Assembly: GCA_018266255.1 (NCBI GenBank)
Contig: JAFEAT010000020.1
Span: forward strand, 310,001 to 374,000
Length of the DNA: 64,000 nucleotides
Reading direction: 5' to 3'
DNA from: Cyanobacteria bacterium SZAS-4
Lineage (GTDB): Bacteria > Cyanobacteriota > Vampirovibrionia > Obscuribacterales > Obscuribacteraceae
This document shows positions 9,251 through 17,370 of the stretch, in pieces. The notes under the pieces were generated by a model. That model ran no database searches. It worked only from the letters and a program-made list of their open reading frames with translations, and was not told where the DNA came from. The translations under genes were made by a program, and so were the position numbers. Numbering within the stretch: the stretch's first letter is position 1; each line of letters starts with the position of its first letter.

Positions 9251-11530
9251 TCATTGCTGTCGCTGCCCGGATGGATTGACTGCAGTCGGGTCAAATCTCA
9301 GCTGTTTCCATCGTCCAGTGATGAACATGTCTTCGCTTGTTGTGTTCGAGGGGTGGTTTTGGCGCCTCAACAACTTCGCATAGTTTTCGGTCAGCTGCAC
9401 CACTTCCGGATGCTCTCGCCCTAAAACTTTTCTTTTGATCGACACAGCGCTCTGGTAAGCTTGAAGCGCCTCGGCAAGCCTGTTTTGCACATGATAAACA
9501 GTCGCTAGATTATGGTAAACGTTGCCCAGTGACTCATGCTCAGGTCCATATAAATTCGAACACAAGTCTGCCGAACGCAGCATAGACTGCTCAGACTCAA
9601 GATATTTCTCCTGCTCGTAGTAGCAACGTCCGATTTGATCCAGGGTGGTAATCATCTCCAATTCCATGCCTGACATGTTTTTCAAATCGAGAGAGAGTTT
9701 AAGCAGCGGTTCTGCCATATCGAATTTACGCTGAATCAAATATATGCTGCTCAATCGATCTAGCGTCACTATAAGCCTGGGGTCTGACTCTTCGAAACTC
9801 TCGGCTTCGGTGAGAGCGGTCAGCCAGATATCCGAGGCCATTTCTAAATTCTCAGAAGCGATTGCTGAATCACCTTTCTGATGCAATTCTTCCCAGGGTT
9901 CCAGTTCGACTCCACTGAACGTGGCAAGATGCTTTCCTTTGGTGTGCGCCCGTTTCTTTGCCGTGCTGGCAGCCGATGCCAGCTGATGAACATCTGTTGC
10001 ATCTGACGGAAATGAAGCCACGCCGAACGTTATGTTGCCATGCGCGAAGAATCCCATCGCTCTCAACGTCACTACCAGGTTGTCTATGAAGAGGTAGCTG
10101 GCGGCAGGAGCTTTGTACGGCAGAAGTAACGCGAACTCTCTTGTGTAGGGTGTTTCGAAGTTAGCCAAAATATCGTAGGGTTGCTTATGGTCTTTAAAGG
10201 CGTCGCCGACGGTAATGACTAGCTGGTCCATTTGGCTTGGGGTGGCGCAAGTAATATCGAAGAGAGCCATCGAAAAAGGAAGCTTGGACTTTCTGTATCT
10301 TGCAGCTTCTTTTTGCAAGAAGTAGACGAACATGGGGAAGTGCATCACACCTGATTCTGGACGACCCAGTTGCAGCGATGCTTGCTCTGCCAGTCCGAGA
10401 TCTAGCTCGATTTGCTCGATTGCTTGGACGCTGTCCTTAGCACCAGATATGGTGACAAGTTGCAAGTTCAAGAGATTGAAAACAATCGGCGCCCAAATAG
10501 ATTTGGGCAAATCTTCGATCAGATCGGCTATTGGGGTGTTATTCGATATCTTCGAGTAAATATCTCGCTGTAGCTGCAATTCAACTGGAATGCCCTTCTT
10601 CAGCGCTTCATCGAGAGTTCCTTCATTGGCACGCACGATGCTTAATGAGCTTTGTTCTGAGAAACCCTGATTATCGAGCGATTTTATGTAATCTGTCAGG
10701 GTTGCTCCTTCGAGCAAAAATGACTCTAGCCGTCGGCGAATTGTAATCGTAGTGGCCGGCCATCCAGGTTGGAATCTGAAGGTGCCGGTTTCCCAGGTGA
10801 GAAGTTCAAGCAAAATCTGATCGGGCGAGAGCGGTAATGGACTCCCAGAAACGGCATGCTGAGCGGTTGCATGCACTAATGTTCCGTCTGTAAAGTAGGC
10901 TTCCGCCTGCACTGTCTTGTGATACAGATTCAGTTTGCCTGTCATCTTGCATAAGTTCACGGATTGGAAGACGCTCGGTAGGTCGACGTTGGATAAATCA
11001 CCGGCCAGCGTTACCTGCCCGAAAGTTTGATGATCACCGGTGGACAGGGCTTTACTAATTGGCTCTTGTGGGAAATTTTGCGCAGAGGAAGGACGTGCAA
11101 ATTCGCCGGTGGAGACGTTTTGAAAGATACTTTCGCCCGTTATCGGTTTGTCGTTATGCTTCTGATGCCCCTGAACTTCCGATGCGATCAAGTTGAGAAG
11201 CAATTCGAGGTCGCCTGTCGTATGACGCCAGATGGTGACCGGAGGCGCTGGTGGAGTAATCGATTTAGGGTCAGCCAGGGTTTCCGTAAACAGAGTCCAT
11301 TCTGGCACTCTAGGTCCGGTGGCACTCTGAGGTTTGCCGATCAGCCCCTTCTGCATAACGATTTGACAGGACAGTGTATATACTTCGGTCTTGCTGCCTG
11401 CTATCGGCCAGGAAACGTCCACAGCACGGTTAGGGTTCTTGTCAGCCTCTTTTGTGAGCTGCACAAGAATGTTTTGCTCAGGCAGCCCGCTTAAGTTTGC
11501 TAAGCGAGACGGTTTATTAAACTTGAGCAT
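9251..11530 (-). CDS. PATAN (DUF4388)-degenerate GGDEF-TPR protein
   Basis: 759 residues. An N-terminal domain of about 125 residues resembles the N-terminus of the kinase at 2707-4617. A PATAN/DUF4388 domain follows at about 172-290 (GDLSNVDLPSVFQSVNLCKMTG, then AYFTDGTLVHATA and WETGTFRFQP), a module common in cyanobacterial two-component signalling. Residues about 395-540 resemble GGDEF but lack the GG(D/E)EF loop. The C-terminal 200 residues are kinesin-light-chain-type TPRs (repeats with LGNVYHNLATVYHVQNRLAEA). GAGGTGAG sits directly before the ATG at 11530. Probably a cytosolic adaptor that senses and bridges signalling partners. It converges with the HPt-REC gene, two bases between the stops. 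Confidence 0.85.
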   Translation of the reverse strand: MLKFNKPSRLANLSGLPEQNILVQLTKEADKNPNRAVDVSWPIAGSKTEVYTLSCQIVMQKGLIGKPQSATGPRVPEWTLFTETLADPKSITPPAPPVTIWRHTTGDLELLLNLIASEVQGHQKHNDKPITGESIFQNVSTGEFARPSSAQNFPQEPISKALSTGDHQTFGQVTLAGDLSNVDLPSVFQSVNLCKMTGKLNLYHKTVQAEAYFTDGTLVHATAQHAVSGSPLPLSPDQILLELLTWETGTFRFQPGWPATTITIRRRLESFLLEGATLTDYIKSLDNQGFSEQSSLSIVRANEGTLDEALKKGIPVELQLQRDIYSKISNNTPIADLIEDLPKSIWAPIVFNLLNLQLVTISGAKDSVQAIEQIELDLGLAEQASLQLGRPESGVMHFPMFVYFLQKEAARYRKSKLPFSMALFDITCATPSQMDQLVITVGDAFKDHKQPYDILANFETPYTREFALLLPYKAPAASYLFIDNLVVTLRAMGFFAHGNITFGVASFPSDATDVHQLASAASTAKKRAHTKGKHLATFSGVELEPWEELHQKGDSAIASENLEMASDIWLTALTEAESFEESDPRLIVTLDRLSSIYLIQRKFDMAEPLLKLSLDLKNMSGMELEMITTLDQIGRCYYEQEKYLESEQSMLRSADLCSNLYGPEHESLGNVYHNLATVYHVQNRLAEALQAYQSAVSIKRKVLGREHPEVVQLTENYAKLLRRQNHPSNTTSEDMFITGRWKQLRFDPTAVNPSGQRQQ

Positions 11531-11640
11531 CTCACCTCACGTCTGTAAACGCGCACGAACGCATCCAAACTTGCCAGTTAGCTACCGTTTGCCGCGGTCT
11601 TTATGACATTTATGATCATACCCAGCTGACCGCATACCTA

Positions 11641-11686
11641 ATTGTAGAATTGGACGTGGAGATTTTCTGACCCAAGGGTCTACAAT
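11641..11686. promoter_or_regulatory. Inverted repeat upstream of the FHA gene
   Basis: ATTGTAGA (11641-11648) and TCTACAAT (11679-11686) are perfect 8-bp arms 30 nt apart, with a smaller dyad GACCC-AA-GGGTC at 11669-11680. It lies 33 bp before the FHA start and overlaps a TACAAT -10-like hexamer. It could be an operator or a looped leader; nothing distinguishes these. Confidence 0.35.
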
Positions 11687-11718
11687 ACAATCGCTTGCAC
11701 CAATAAGGACTTAGATAT

Positions 11719-12027
11719 ATGACCGGTAATCCTCCGTCCCGTGGCACTCTCCCAGTTCTTGTCAACTTGGTGACAAATGAACGCTACACGCTGAGCGGAC
11801 CCTCTGTGAGCCTGGGTCGTGCTCCTGAAAATGAAGTGATTCTGCCAGACGACGGTTATGCCTCGGCAAGTCACGCCAGAATTTTCTGGGATCAGGGGCG
11901 TTGGTGGTTAGAAGATTTGATGAGTTCAAACGGCACGACAGTTAACGATCAACTTATCACCGGACCATGGCAACTAGCTCCAGGAAATGTGATTAAAGTC
12001 GGAAGGACTAATTTCCGCATCGAGTAA
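11719..12027 (+). CDS. Stand-alone FHA domain protein
   Basis: A 102-residue protein that is almost only an FHA domain, the fold that binds phosphothreonine peptides. All core ligands are visible: Gly33-Arg34 (SLGRAPENEV), Ser49-x-x-His52 (SASHARI), and Asn71-Gly72-Thr73 (SSNGTTVND). AAGGA precedes the ATG by eight or nine bases. With no partner domain, it would act as a small phospho-dependent adaptor. It converges with the Thr-motif membrane protein at 12101-13690, whose cytosolic half repeats a KTxx(E/D) motif; FHA domains of the Rad53 class favour acidic residues at +3. That makes the neighbour a candidate ligand, an inference from motif and position. Confidence 0.92.
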   Translation: MTGNPPSRGTLPVLVNLVTNERYTLSGPSVSLGRAPENEVILPDDGYASASHARIFWDQGRWWLEDLMSSNGTTVNDQLITGPWQLAPGNVIKVGRTNFRIE

Positions 12028-12100
12028 CGTCAGGTTCGAAATAAAATCCGCTTCTGTATGGAACAATCTCGAACGCAATTCTTAAACCGAAACTCGCCGG

Positions 12101-13690
12101 TTATTTGTCGTTCTGGGTGTTCCAGTACTTGTCATCCTGATCGCCTGTTCTAGTCGTTGTTGGAGCCTCTGTCGGCGTCGGGGCAGTTGAAGAAGGCTGT
12201 ATACCTTGAGGTGTCTGGGTTGCGGGGGTTGTTGTCGCCGCCGGCTTAGCAGTAGTTTCTTCTCCTACCGAAGTGAAAAATCCCGATGATGGCTGACTAG
12301 CGCTTCCGTTGGTTCCAGTTTGCACCGCCGCCGGTGTCGCTTCTGGTTTAGGTGCAGACACAGCTGGTGGTGGTGGCGGTGGTGGCATCAAGATCATCAA
12401 CGCGACGGCGATTATCATGACGAGAGCACCAACCACACAGAGCAAGATCAAGTTGCGTTTGCGTTGCATTTGCACTGGGCAGTCAGTCGTCATAAACTTG
12501 CCATCGGCTCTTTTGTAGAGAGCAAATTTCTTCTTGCTCTCCTGTTTGAAGATCAGAGCTTCGGCATCCGCCATGTCCATTCCAGTAAAGTCGTAAACCT
12601 GCGTCTGGCATCGTTCACAAGCTCTTACTCTGCCCCTATTGCCGCTTGGTCCTTCCCATGACCAGGCGCAAGGTGACGCCATCTTATCGCTTTCGACTGC
12701 ATGGAATGCGTTGACTGGTTCATTCGCTCGCTCTTGCGCAATGTAAGCTGCTTTCACCTTCTCTTTTTCATGCGATCGCATTACTTGCTCAGACAAAATC
12801 GAGTGGTCGAGCATCGTCTTTGCGACGAAGCGTTCAGTGCCTCCAGCAGTTCTTCTACTGGCTTTTCTGAGTGATTTTTCGTTTTTCGGAGGCTGATTAA
12901 CATCGCGACTTGGTGTACTGACGACGGTATCTGAGTCCACGTCGGACCCGCTAATGACTGGGTGTTCGTTGGCTGCCGCCGCGGTCAATGCATTATTGAC
13001 GTCGAGTAGATTCGGCAAATCTTGATCGCGTGTGAGAGTTTTTCTCACTTTGACTGGTACGTTTGCGCGCTCTTTTTTGATCGCTTTCGCCATGCCGATT
13101 GCATCGAGGCTATTCACGTCCAACATAGTTTTGGAAACCTTCTTCACCTGTTTGGCTGTATCGGAAAAAGCGGGCAATGACATTTCCATCATTGTCTTGG
13201 GCGTCTTTTTTGGCAGCTCTTCGTTCGTTTTGCTTGACTTGGTCGGAACGTCTATCCCGCTCAAATCTGGGCGACTTACCTCAATTTGCGTTTTTGGCAC
13301 CGTCCGTTTGCTGTCAGGAGCTGCGTTGGCAGCGGCAATTGCTGCTTCCTGCACGGCCGTGAGGTCGGGACGCGAAACTTCGAGCATAGTCTTGTTGACT
13401 TTGCGCTTTGACTGTTCTTGCTCGACAGCTGCGGTATCTGATGCGGCAATGATCTGTTCAGCCGTCGGTCTGGTCATCTCGAGCTTGGTTTTGGCGACAC
13501 GTTTCGAAGACTGGGTTAGGTCTGGCTCATCAGTTGCTTCGGGTGGAACGGAACTTTCTGGAATTTGCGGAATTTGCCCGTTCAGCATAGTCTTGGCGAC
13601 CTTGCGCCCCTTTATTGCGCCATCTGGATTGGCGTCAAAAGAGTTCTGCTTGTCGGGCTCATCGGCGCCTGCGCCTGATTCAGAGGTCAT
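12101..13690 (-). CDS. Single-span membrane protein with a repeated KTxx(E/D) threonine motif array (paralogue A)
   Basis: 529 residues. The N-terminal 300 residues are low-complexity but carry eight copies of a motif [KR]V(A/S/N)KT(M/K/Q)(L/I/M)(E/D), with the Thr at 34, 68, 101, 134, 166, 188, 218 and 292; the first five are 32-34 residues apart. Six have an acidic residue at +3. A Cys module follows (Cys341, Cys358-x-x-Cys361, Cys404, with VYDFTGM and RADGKFMTTDCP), then a Lys/Arg cluster, one membrane helix at about 413-435, and a Pro/Thr-rich C-terminal tail. Positive-inside topology puts the array and Cys module in the cytosol. GGAG precedes the ATG. I do not know a named family. It is paralogous to the product of 14028-15770. 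Confidence 0.85.
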   Translation of the reverse strand: MTSESGAGADEPDKQNSFDANPDGAIKGRKVAKTMLNGQIPQIPESSVPPEATDEPDLTQSSKRVAKTKLEMTRPTAEQIIAASDTAAVEQEQSKRKVNKTMLEVSRPDLTAVQEAAIAAANAAPDSKRTVPKTQIEVSRPDLSGIDVPTKSSKTNEELPKKTPKTMMEMSLPAFSDTAKQVKKVSKTMLDVNSLDAIGMAKAIKKERANVPVKVRKTLTRDQDLPNLLDVNNALTAAAANEHPVISGSDVDSDTVVSTPSRDVNQPPKNEKSLRKASRRTAGGTERFVAKTMLDHSILSEQVMRSHEKEKVKAAYIAQERANEPVNAFHAVESDKMASPCAWSWEGPSGNRGRVRACERCQTQVYDFTGMDMADAEALIFKQESKKKFALYKRADGKFMTTDCPVQMQRKRNLILLCVVGALVMIIAVALMILMPPPPPPPAVSAPKPEATPAAVQTGTNGSASQPSSGFFTSVGEETTAKPAATTTPATQTPQGIQPSSTAPTPTEAPTTTRTGDQDDKYWNTQNDK

Positions 13691-14027
13691 ATCCGAGCTC
13701 CGGTCTTGTGAGGCTTATAGACCTGCCCTCACGTTCAACTCTTATCATACCGAAATCCCGGTCTTGTTCCACCTAGCTCAGCGTCTGGAACGGTGCAGAA
13801 AGCATCATTGTGATACTTTTTTGACCTGAACGGTGGTGGAAATAAGTAGCCAAAATTCGATCGATTGTGAAGGCACCAGCATCGGTGGCATTGATATTTG
13901 TTTCGAGCAGCCATGATTTTCACTGATTTCTTTTATCCAACCGAACGACTACCGAATAAATGCGAATTTTGCACACTATCATGTACTCAGATATGATGAG
14001 TTAGGTGAAAGCACATTGGAGTTGTGA
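13691..14027. other. Divergent intergenic region between the two Thr-motif genes
   Basis: This 337-bp interval separates the paralogues and must hold both promoters. A TATGAT on the minus strand at 13743-13748 is a fair -10 for paralogue A. A stretch at about 13838-13905 is similar to one at about 32938-33010; on the minus strand both read (I/N)AT(D/E)xGAFT, although this copy has no in-frame ATG. No credible gene is seen. Confidence 0.5.
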
Positions 14028-15770
14028 GTGACGAGAGGATCTGAGGGAAAAAATCCCTCTCCGAACGACCGTGAAGAGGCAAGGAATGCCACTGGTGAGA
14101 AATCGCAGGTGGCGAAAACCAGGCTAGATATAAACATGGACGATCTGATCGATCCTTTACACGGACATTCCCCCGACTCAGATTCAGTGAGCGATGAAAA
14201 GCTCGGCGAAGTGCAGCACAGTCAAGGCAAAGTTGCAAAGACGATGCTTGAAAAAACTATGCTCGAGACTGACGGACCGACGTTGAAACAAATTAAAGAC
14301 AACTTGTCCGATGTCGATATCGACTCCCTCTCAGCAGAGGATTTTAAAGCTCTGAAGAAGGAACTGGCTAAGACTTTGCCAGAATCTGCCACGCTTAAGA
14401 ACAGGGCCCAGGTCGAGAAAACAATACAGGATGAAGCTGCGGAGACTCGCAAGAAGAAAATCGAGGCGGAAAAAGCTAAGACCGAAATGAAGTCACCGGA
14501 GGCAAAGGCCGAAAGGGCTCACCTGGCGAAGCTGGCAAAGACTATTCCTGAAGCTGAAACTCGCAAGAAAAACAGTAAGTCGGATATCTCCAAACAAGTC
14601 GATGAAGAACAAAATGCTTCTTCGTTGAAAAAATTGGCTACAACCATTCCTGAGTCTGAAACGAGTGTTCAAGGAAACGACAACGAAGAAGACGCGGTGT
14701 CTTTAAAGCAGCTTGCAAAAACCTTACCCGACCCTCCAATGCAAGAGCGAATCGCGGTCTCCAAGCGCATCGCGAGAATACGCCAGTATCAGAAGACAGC
14801 TCAAGTCAAATCAATCAAATTTTCTAAAACAATGACCCAGGCAAGTCTGGAAATTCTTGAAAGTGTTCAGCAAAATTCACAAGGAAGTGCCCAGGGAGGT
14901 GCACAAGGAAGTGCCCAGGGAAGTGCCCAGGGAAGTGCACAAGGAAATTCTCAGTGGCAGTCACCATCGGGATCCGCCACTACAAAGAAACCTTATGTGC
15001 GCGAACAGTTCATTGCCAGAACAAAATTGGATCACGACATTTTGTTTAAAGCAGTATCAACTTCAAAGTTGAAAGAAGAGGCTAAAGTAGCGGCGATTCT
15101 CGTAGAGAAATCGAAAGAGGCTCCAAAACCTCCTCCTGTTGCGGTAAAAGCAGACAGGCAATCTTCCGCTTGTCCGTTTAAATGGGAAGAAACGGATTCA
15201 AAAGAAAAATATCGCTACTGTACGAAGTGCCAGACTGCCGTCTACAACTTCGATGGAATGGAGCGTCCTGAAGCAGAAGCACTGATTTTCAATCGGGAAA
15301 ATCGAGATAAATTTACTCTTTACGGTCGCGCAGACGGCAAATTTACAACCGTTGATTGCCCGCTGCAAAAGAAGCGCCAGAGAGATTTCATCATGGGTAT
15401 GATAGTCGCTGTGGCTTTGCTGATCGGCGGGCTAGCGCTGTGGCTGCTCACACCACCGCCGCCACCACCTGCAACCGTCGAATCGTCACCAGGCGGCACA
15501 ACAGGGGGCTCGGCGAGCTCATCCACTGCTGATAACAGCGGCGACGCCAACACTGCACCTGGTACTGGATCGGCTGAAATTTCGTCTGACGTGCGCACTT
15601 TCAGTTCAACAGCCAAAGAAAGACCGACTGCCAGGAAGAAGGAAGCAGCTGACAGTGGCGCTGGTGGTGGCGGAGTTCAACGCTTTCAGTTTCCTAATAG
15701 TAGTAGTGAGCGAGTCAATCGTGGTCCCGATCCAGACGAAGACGGCAGTATGTGGAAATTTGACAAGTAA
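14028..15770 (+). CDS. Single-span membrane protein with a repeated KTxx(E/D) threonine motif array (paralogue B)
   Basis: 580 residues, starting at GTG with GGAG seven bases upstream. Ten motif copies have the Thr at 31, 72, 77, 116, 132, 172, 206, 232, 268 and 332; nine have Glu or Asp at +3 and nearly all have Lys or Arg at -1 (forms include AKTMLE, AKTLPE, AKTIPE, AKTLPD, ARTKLD). A Gln-Gly-Ser-Ala tandem repeat lies at about 283-306. The Cys module (Cys382, Cys398-x-x-Cys401, Cys444; VYNFDGM and RADGKFTTVDCP) is followed by a basic cluster, a membrane helix at about 454-474 and a Pro/Gly/Ser-rich outer tail. Architecture equals paralogue A, but the array is longer and the motif has drifted to T(L/I)P(E/D). 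Function unknown; a phospho-dependent scaffold is proposed. Confidence 0.85.
   Translation: MTRGSEGKNPSPNDREEARNATGEKSQVAKTRLDINMDDLIDPLHGHSPDSDSVSDEKLGEVQHSQGKVAKTMLEKTMLETDGPTLKQIKDNLSDVDIDSLSAEDFKALKKELAKTLPESATLKNRAQVEKTIQDEAAETRKKKIEAEKAKTEMKSPEAKAERAHLAKLAKTIPEAETRKKNSKSDISKQVDEEQNASSLKKLATTIPESETSVQGNDNEEDAVSLKQLAKTLPDPPMQERIAVSKRIARIRQYQKTAQVKSIKFSKTMTQASLEILESVQQNSQGSAQGGAQGSAQGSAQGSAQGNSQWQSPSGSATTKKPYVREQFIARTKLDHDILFKAVSTSKLKEEAKVAAILVEKSKEAPKPPPVAVKADRQSSACPFKWEETDSKEKYRYCTKCQTAVYNFDGMERPEAEALIFNRENRDKFTLYGRADGKFTTVDCPLQKKRQRDFIMGMIVAVALLIGGLALWLLTPPPPPPATVESSPGGTTGGSASSSTADNSGDANTAPGTGSAEISSDVRTFSSTAKERPTARKKEAADSGAGGGGVQRFQFPNSSSERVNRGPDPDEDGSMWKFDK
14877..14945 (+). repeat. 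In-frame 12-bp coding repeat (Gln-Gly-Ser-Ala)
   Basis: Units of the form GGAAGTGCCCAG or GGAAGTGCACAA repeat in tandem and encode QGSA. Near-identity between units suggests recent slippage. It separates the main Thr-motif array from the last conserved motif copy in paralogue B. Confidence 0.8.
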
Positions 15771-15808
15771 CTCTGCCAATTAAATTTGAGAAAAGCATCT
15801 CCAAATCA

Positions 15809-15838
15809 AAAAACAAGGCGGGGAACTGCCTTGTTTTT
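15809..15838. terminator. Bidirectional intrinsic terminator
   Basis: An 11-bp perfect stem (AAAAACAAGGC / GCCTTGTTTTT) with an 8-nt loop, A-rich on one side and T-rich on the other. It lies between the convergent paralogue B and the small secreted protein gene and can serve both. Confidence 0.85.
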
Positions 15839-15858
15839 CAATTTTGCATAGGAGGGAG

Positions 15859-16131
15859 TTATGTGGAGGAATGGTGGTGGTGTGGATTCCGACAACGTGC
15901 GGCGGAATGATGATGGTGAAAACGGAAATTCGTGGCAATTGTGGTTTTTTCACCTGGAGTGAAGTGCCAGTCGTTTATTACGGTTGAGCTGCCCGGCTCG
16001 TATGGCTCAGATAAGGGAGCAATCTGGGGCTGGGTCGTGATCGGCTCAGCATTGGCAGACGGCGCTAGAGCGCTTGAAACCGCCATCGCCAGACAACTTG
16101 CACTCCAGATATATACACCCGTCAATTTCAT
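15859..16131 (-). CDS. Small secreted His-rich protein
   Basis: A 90-residue product with a clear Sec signal peptide (MKLTGVYIWSASCLAMAVSSA..., cleavage near ANA-EPI). The mature part of about 60 residues is Pro/Thr-rich and ends with two HHHH clusters and one Cys, a composition that could bind metal ions. The start at 16131 has an excellent GGAGG four bases upstream, which decides against a longer reading from 16146. It is convergent with paralogue B and shares its terminator. I recognise no family. Metal binding is inference from composition alone. Confidence 0.7.
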   Translation of the reverse strand: MKLTGVYIWSASCLAMAVSSALAPSANAEPITTQPQIAPLSEPYEPGSSTVINDWHFTPGEKTTIATNFRFHHHHSAARCRNPHHHHSST

Positions 16132-16289
16132 AAAACCTCCAAGCAACCTTCAAACACGCTGCTTTCTTGCTGTGTAGACAATTTACGCTTTGCATGTGTG
16201 CATTTTGTGAAGGCCTCAAATTCTCTCAAAAGGTTTCTAGATGAGTTGCTTTTAGCCCAGTCTGGCTCTTTCTTCTGTAGCATGAAGGA

Positions 16290-16982
16290 ATGTGCGGACG
16301 ATACACAATTTCCAAAACTACAGAAGAGATTCTCGAGCGTTTCAACGTGCTCAAGGAAATATTCGAGTTGACGCCCAACTACAACGTAGCGCCATCACAT
16401 ATGGTGCCCGCGGTCTTGAGTCAAACAACAGAAGAAAAAGAGAATGTTCGCGTCATGCAGACAATTAAGTGGGGATTGGTTCCTTTCTGGGTGCGCGATA
16501 CCCGCAGCCACAAGCCTTTCATCAACACTCGTGTCGAGACGGTCTTAGAAAAGCCATCATTCAAAAGCTCTCTGGCTAAGAAGCGATGCATCATTCCGGC
16601 TGATGGATTTTATGAATGGAAGACCGTCGAAGGTAAGAAGCAGCCGATTCGTATCCGCTTGCCTGGAGAGGAATTGATGGGTTTTGCCGGGCTGTATGAC
16701 GACTGGCACTCGGCTGATGGCTCAGTCAATATCCGCACTTGCGCCATCATCACCGTGCCTTGCAATGAAGCTATGGCTCCAATCCACAGCCGTATGCCCG
16801 CTATTCTGACGCCAGAAGGCGAGGCTGCCTGGTTGGATCCCGATACAAGAGATCCAAAAATCCTCGCTCAGTATCTAGAGCCTTATAAGGGCGTGATTGA
16901 GACCTTTCCAGTGTCTACGCTAGTGAACTCAGTGAAAAACAACTCGAAAGAGTGCACGCTGGAAATGGCAAACTCATCTTGA
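16290..16982 (+). CDS. yedK: SOS-response-associated peptidase (SRAP/HMCES family)
   Basis: 230 residues, full length for the family. The invariant MCGRY start gives catalytic Cys2 after Met removal, which fixes the start codon. Other active-site residues are visible: Asn79 in INTRVETV, Glu109 in GFYEW and His166 in PIHSRMP. Members crosslink to abasic sites in single-stranded DNA through Cys2, forming a thiazolidine that shields the lesion. GAAGGA sits immediately upstream of the ATG, unusually close. The gene stands alone, and no LexA-like box was recognised in the 158 bp before it. Confidence 0.95.
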   Translation: MCGRYTISKTTEEILERFNVLKEIFELTPNYNVAPSHMVPAVLSQTTEEKENVRVMQTIKWGLVPFWVRDTRSHKPFINTRVETVLEKPSFKSSLAKKRCIIPADGFYEWKTVEGKKQPIRIRLPGEELMGFAGLYDDWHSADGSVNIRTCAIITVPCNEAMAPIHSRMPAILTPEGEAAWLDPDTRDPKILAQYLEPYKGVIETFPVSTLVNSVKNNSKECTLEMANSS

Positions 16983-16986
16983 GTTA

Positions 16987-17035
16987 GACCTATACTTCTA
17001 TACACCTACACTACTTCCACCGACCTATACTTCTA
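16987..17035. repeat. 14-bp direct repeat
   Basis: GACCTATACTTCTA occurs at 16987-17000 and 17022-17035, 35 bp apart, just after the SRAP gene. The second copy overlaps the stop of the small ORF on the minus strand. It belongs to a pattern of short repeats at gene ends in this window. Confidence 0.7.
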
Positions 17036-17219
17036 CGTCGGCTTCGGCGTCTTCGCTCTCTTCTAAAGCGATTTCCGGGTCTGTTTCAGGAAGTTTCGTG
17101 GCGTCTGACTTGAGCCCCTGACTCTTAGTCTCGGTCTTGAGCCCACCCTTGTCGGCCCGCTCTTCTTCCTCGAGGTTAGGACGCTCATTGCGCTTTTGAG
17201 TTGGATTTTTCTTTTCCAT
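17025..17219 (-). CDS. Small highly charged hypothetical protein
   Basis: A 64-residue reading frame rich in Glu, Lys, Asp and Thr, with no hydrophobic segment and an acidic C-terminus (EESEDAEADVEV). AAGGGAAG lies directly before the ATG, so it may be translated. It looks disordered. No family is recognised, and the frame could be a chance ORF in the 388-bp gap between the SRAP gene and the TPR gene. Confidence 0.4.
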   Translation of the reverse strand: MEKKNPTQKRNERPNLEEEERADKGGLKTETKSQGLKSDATKLPETDPEIALEESEDAEADVEV

Positions 17220-17370
17220 CTTCCCTTTTGCTCGGCAAAACGAGCCCTGGCTGTCTAATTTGGCGCAGAGTTCAAACCGGAGTACTCAACGGCGATCGCC
17301 TCTGCTGCACCAATAGACTTTTGCAAATCACGATTGTTCCTAGCAAAGTATAAAAACTGTGAAAGCCTGT

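Noticed and set aside
13032..13829. 265-codon open frame antisense to Thr-motif paralogue A
   Set aside because: Antisense shadow of a repetitive, strongly coding gene; the encoded sequence has no motif and no ribosome binding site, and it runs through the divergent promoter region.
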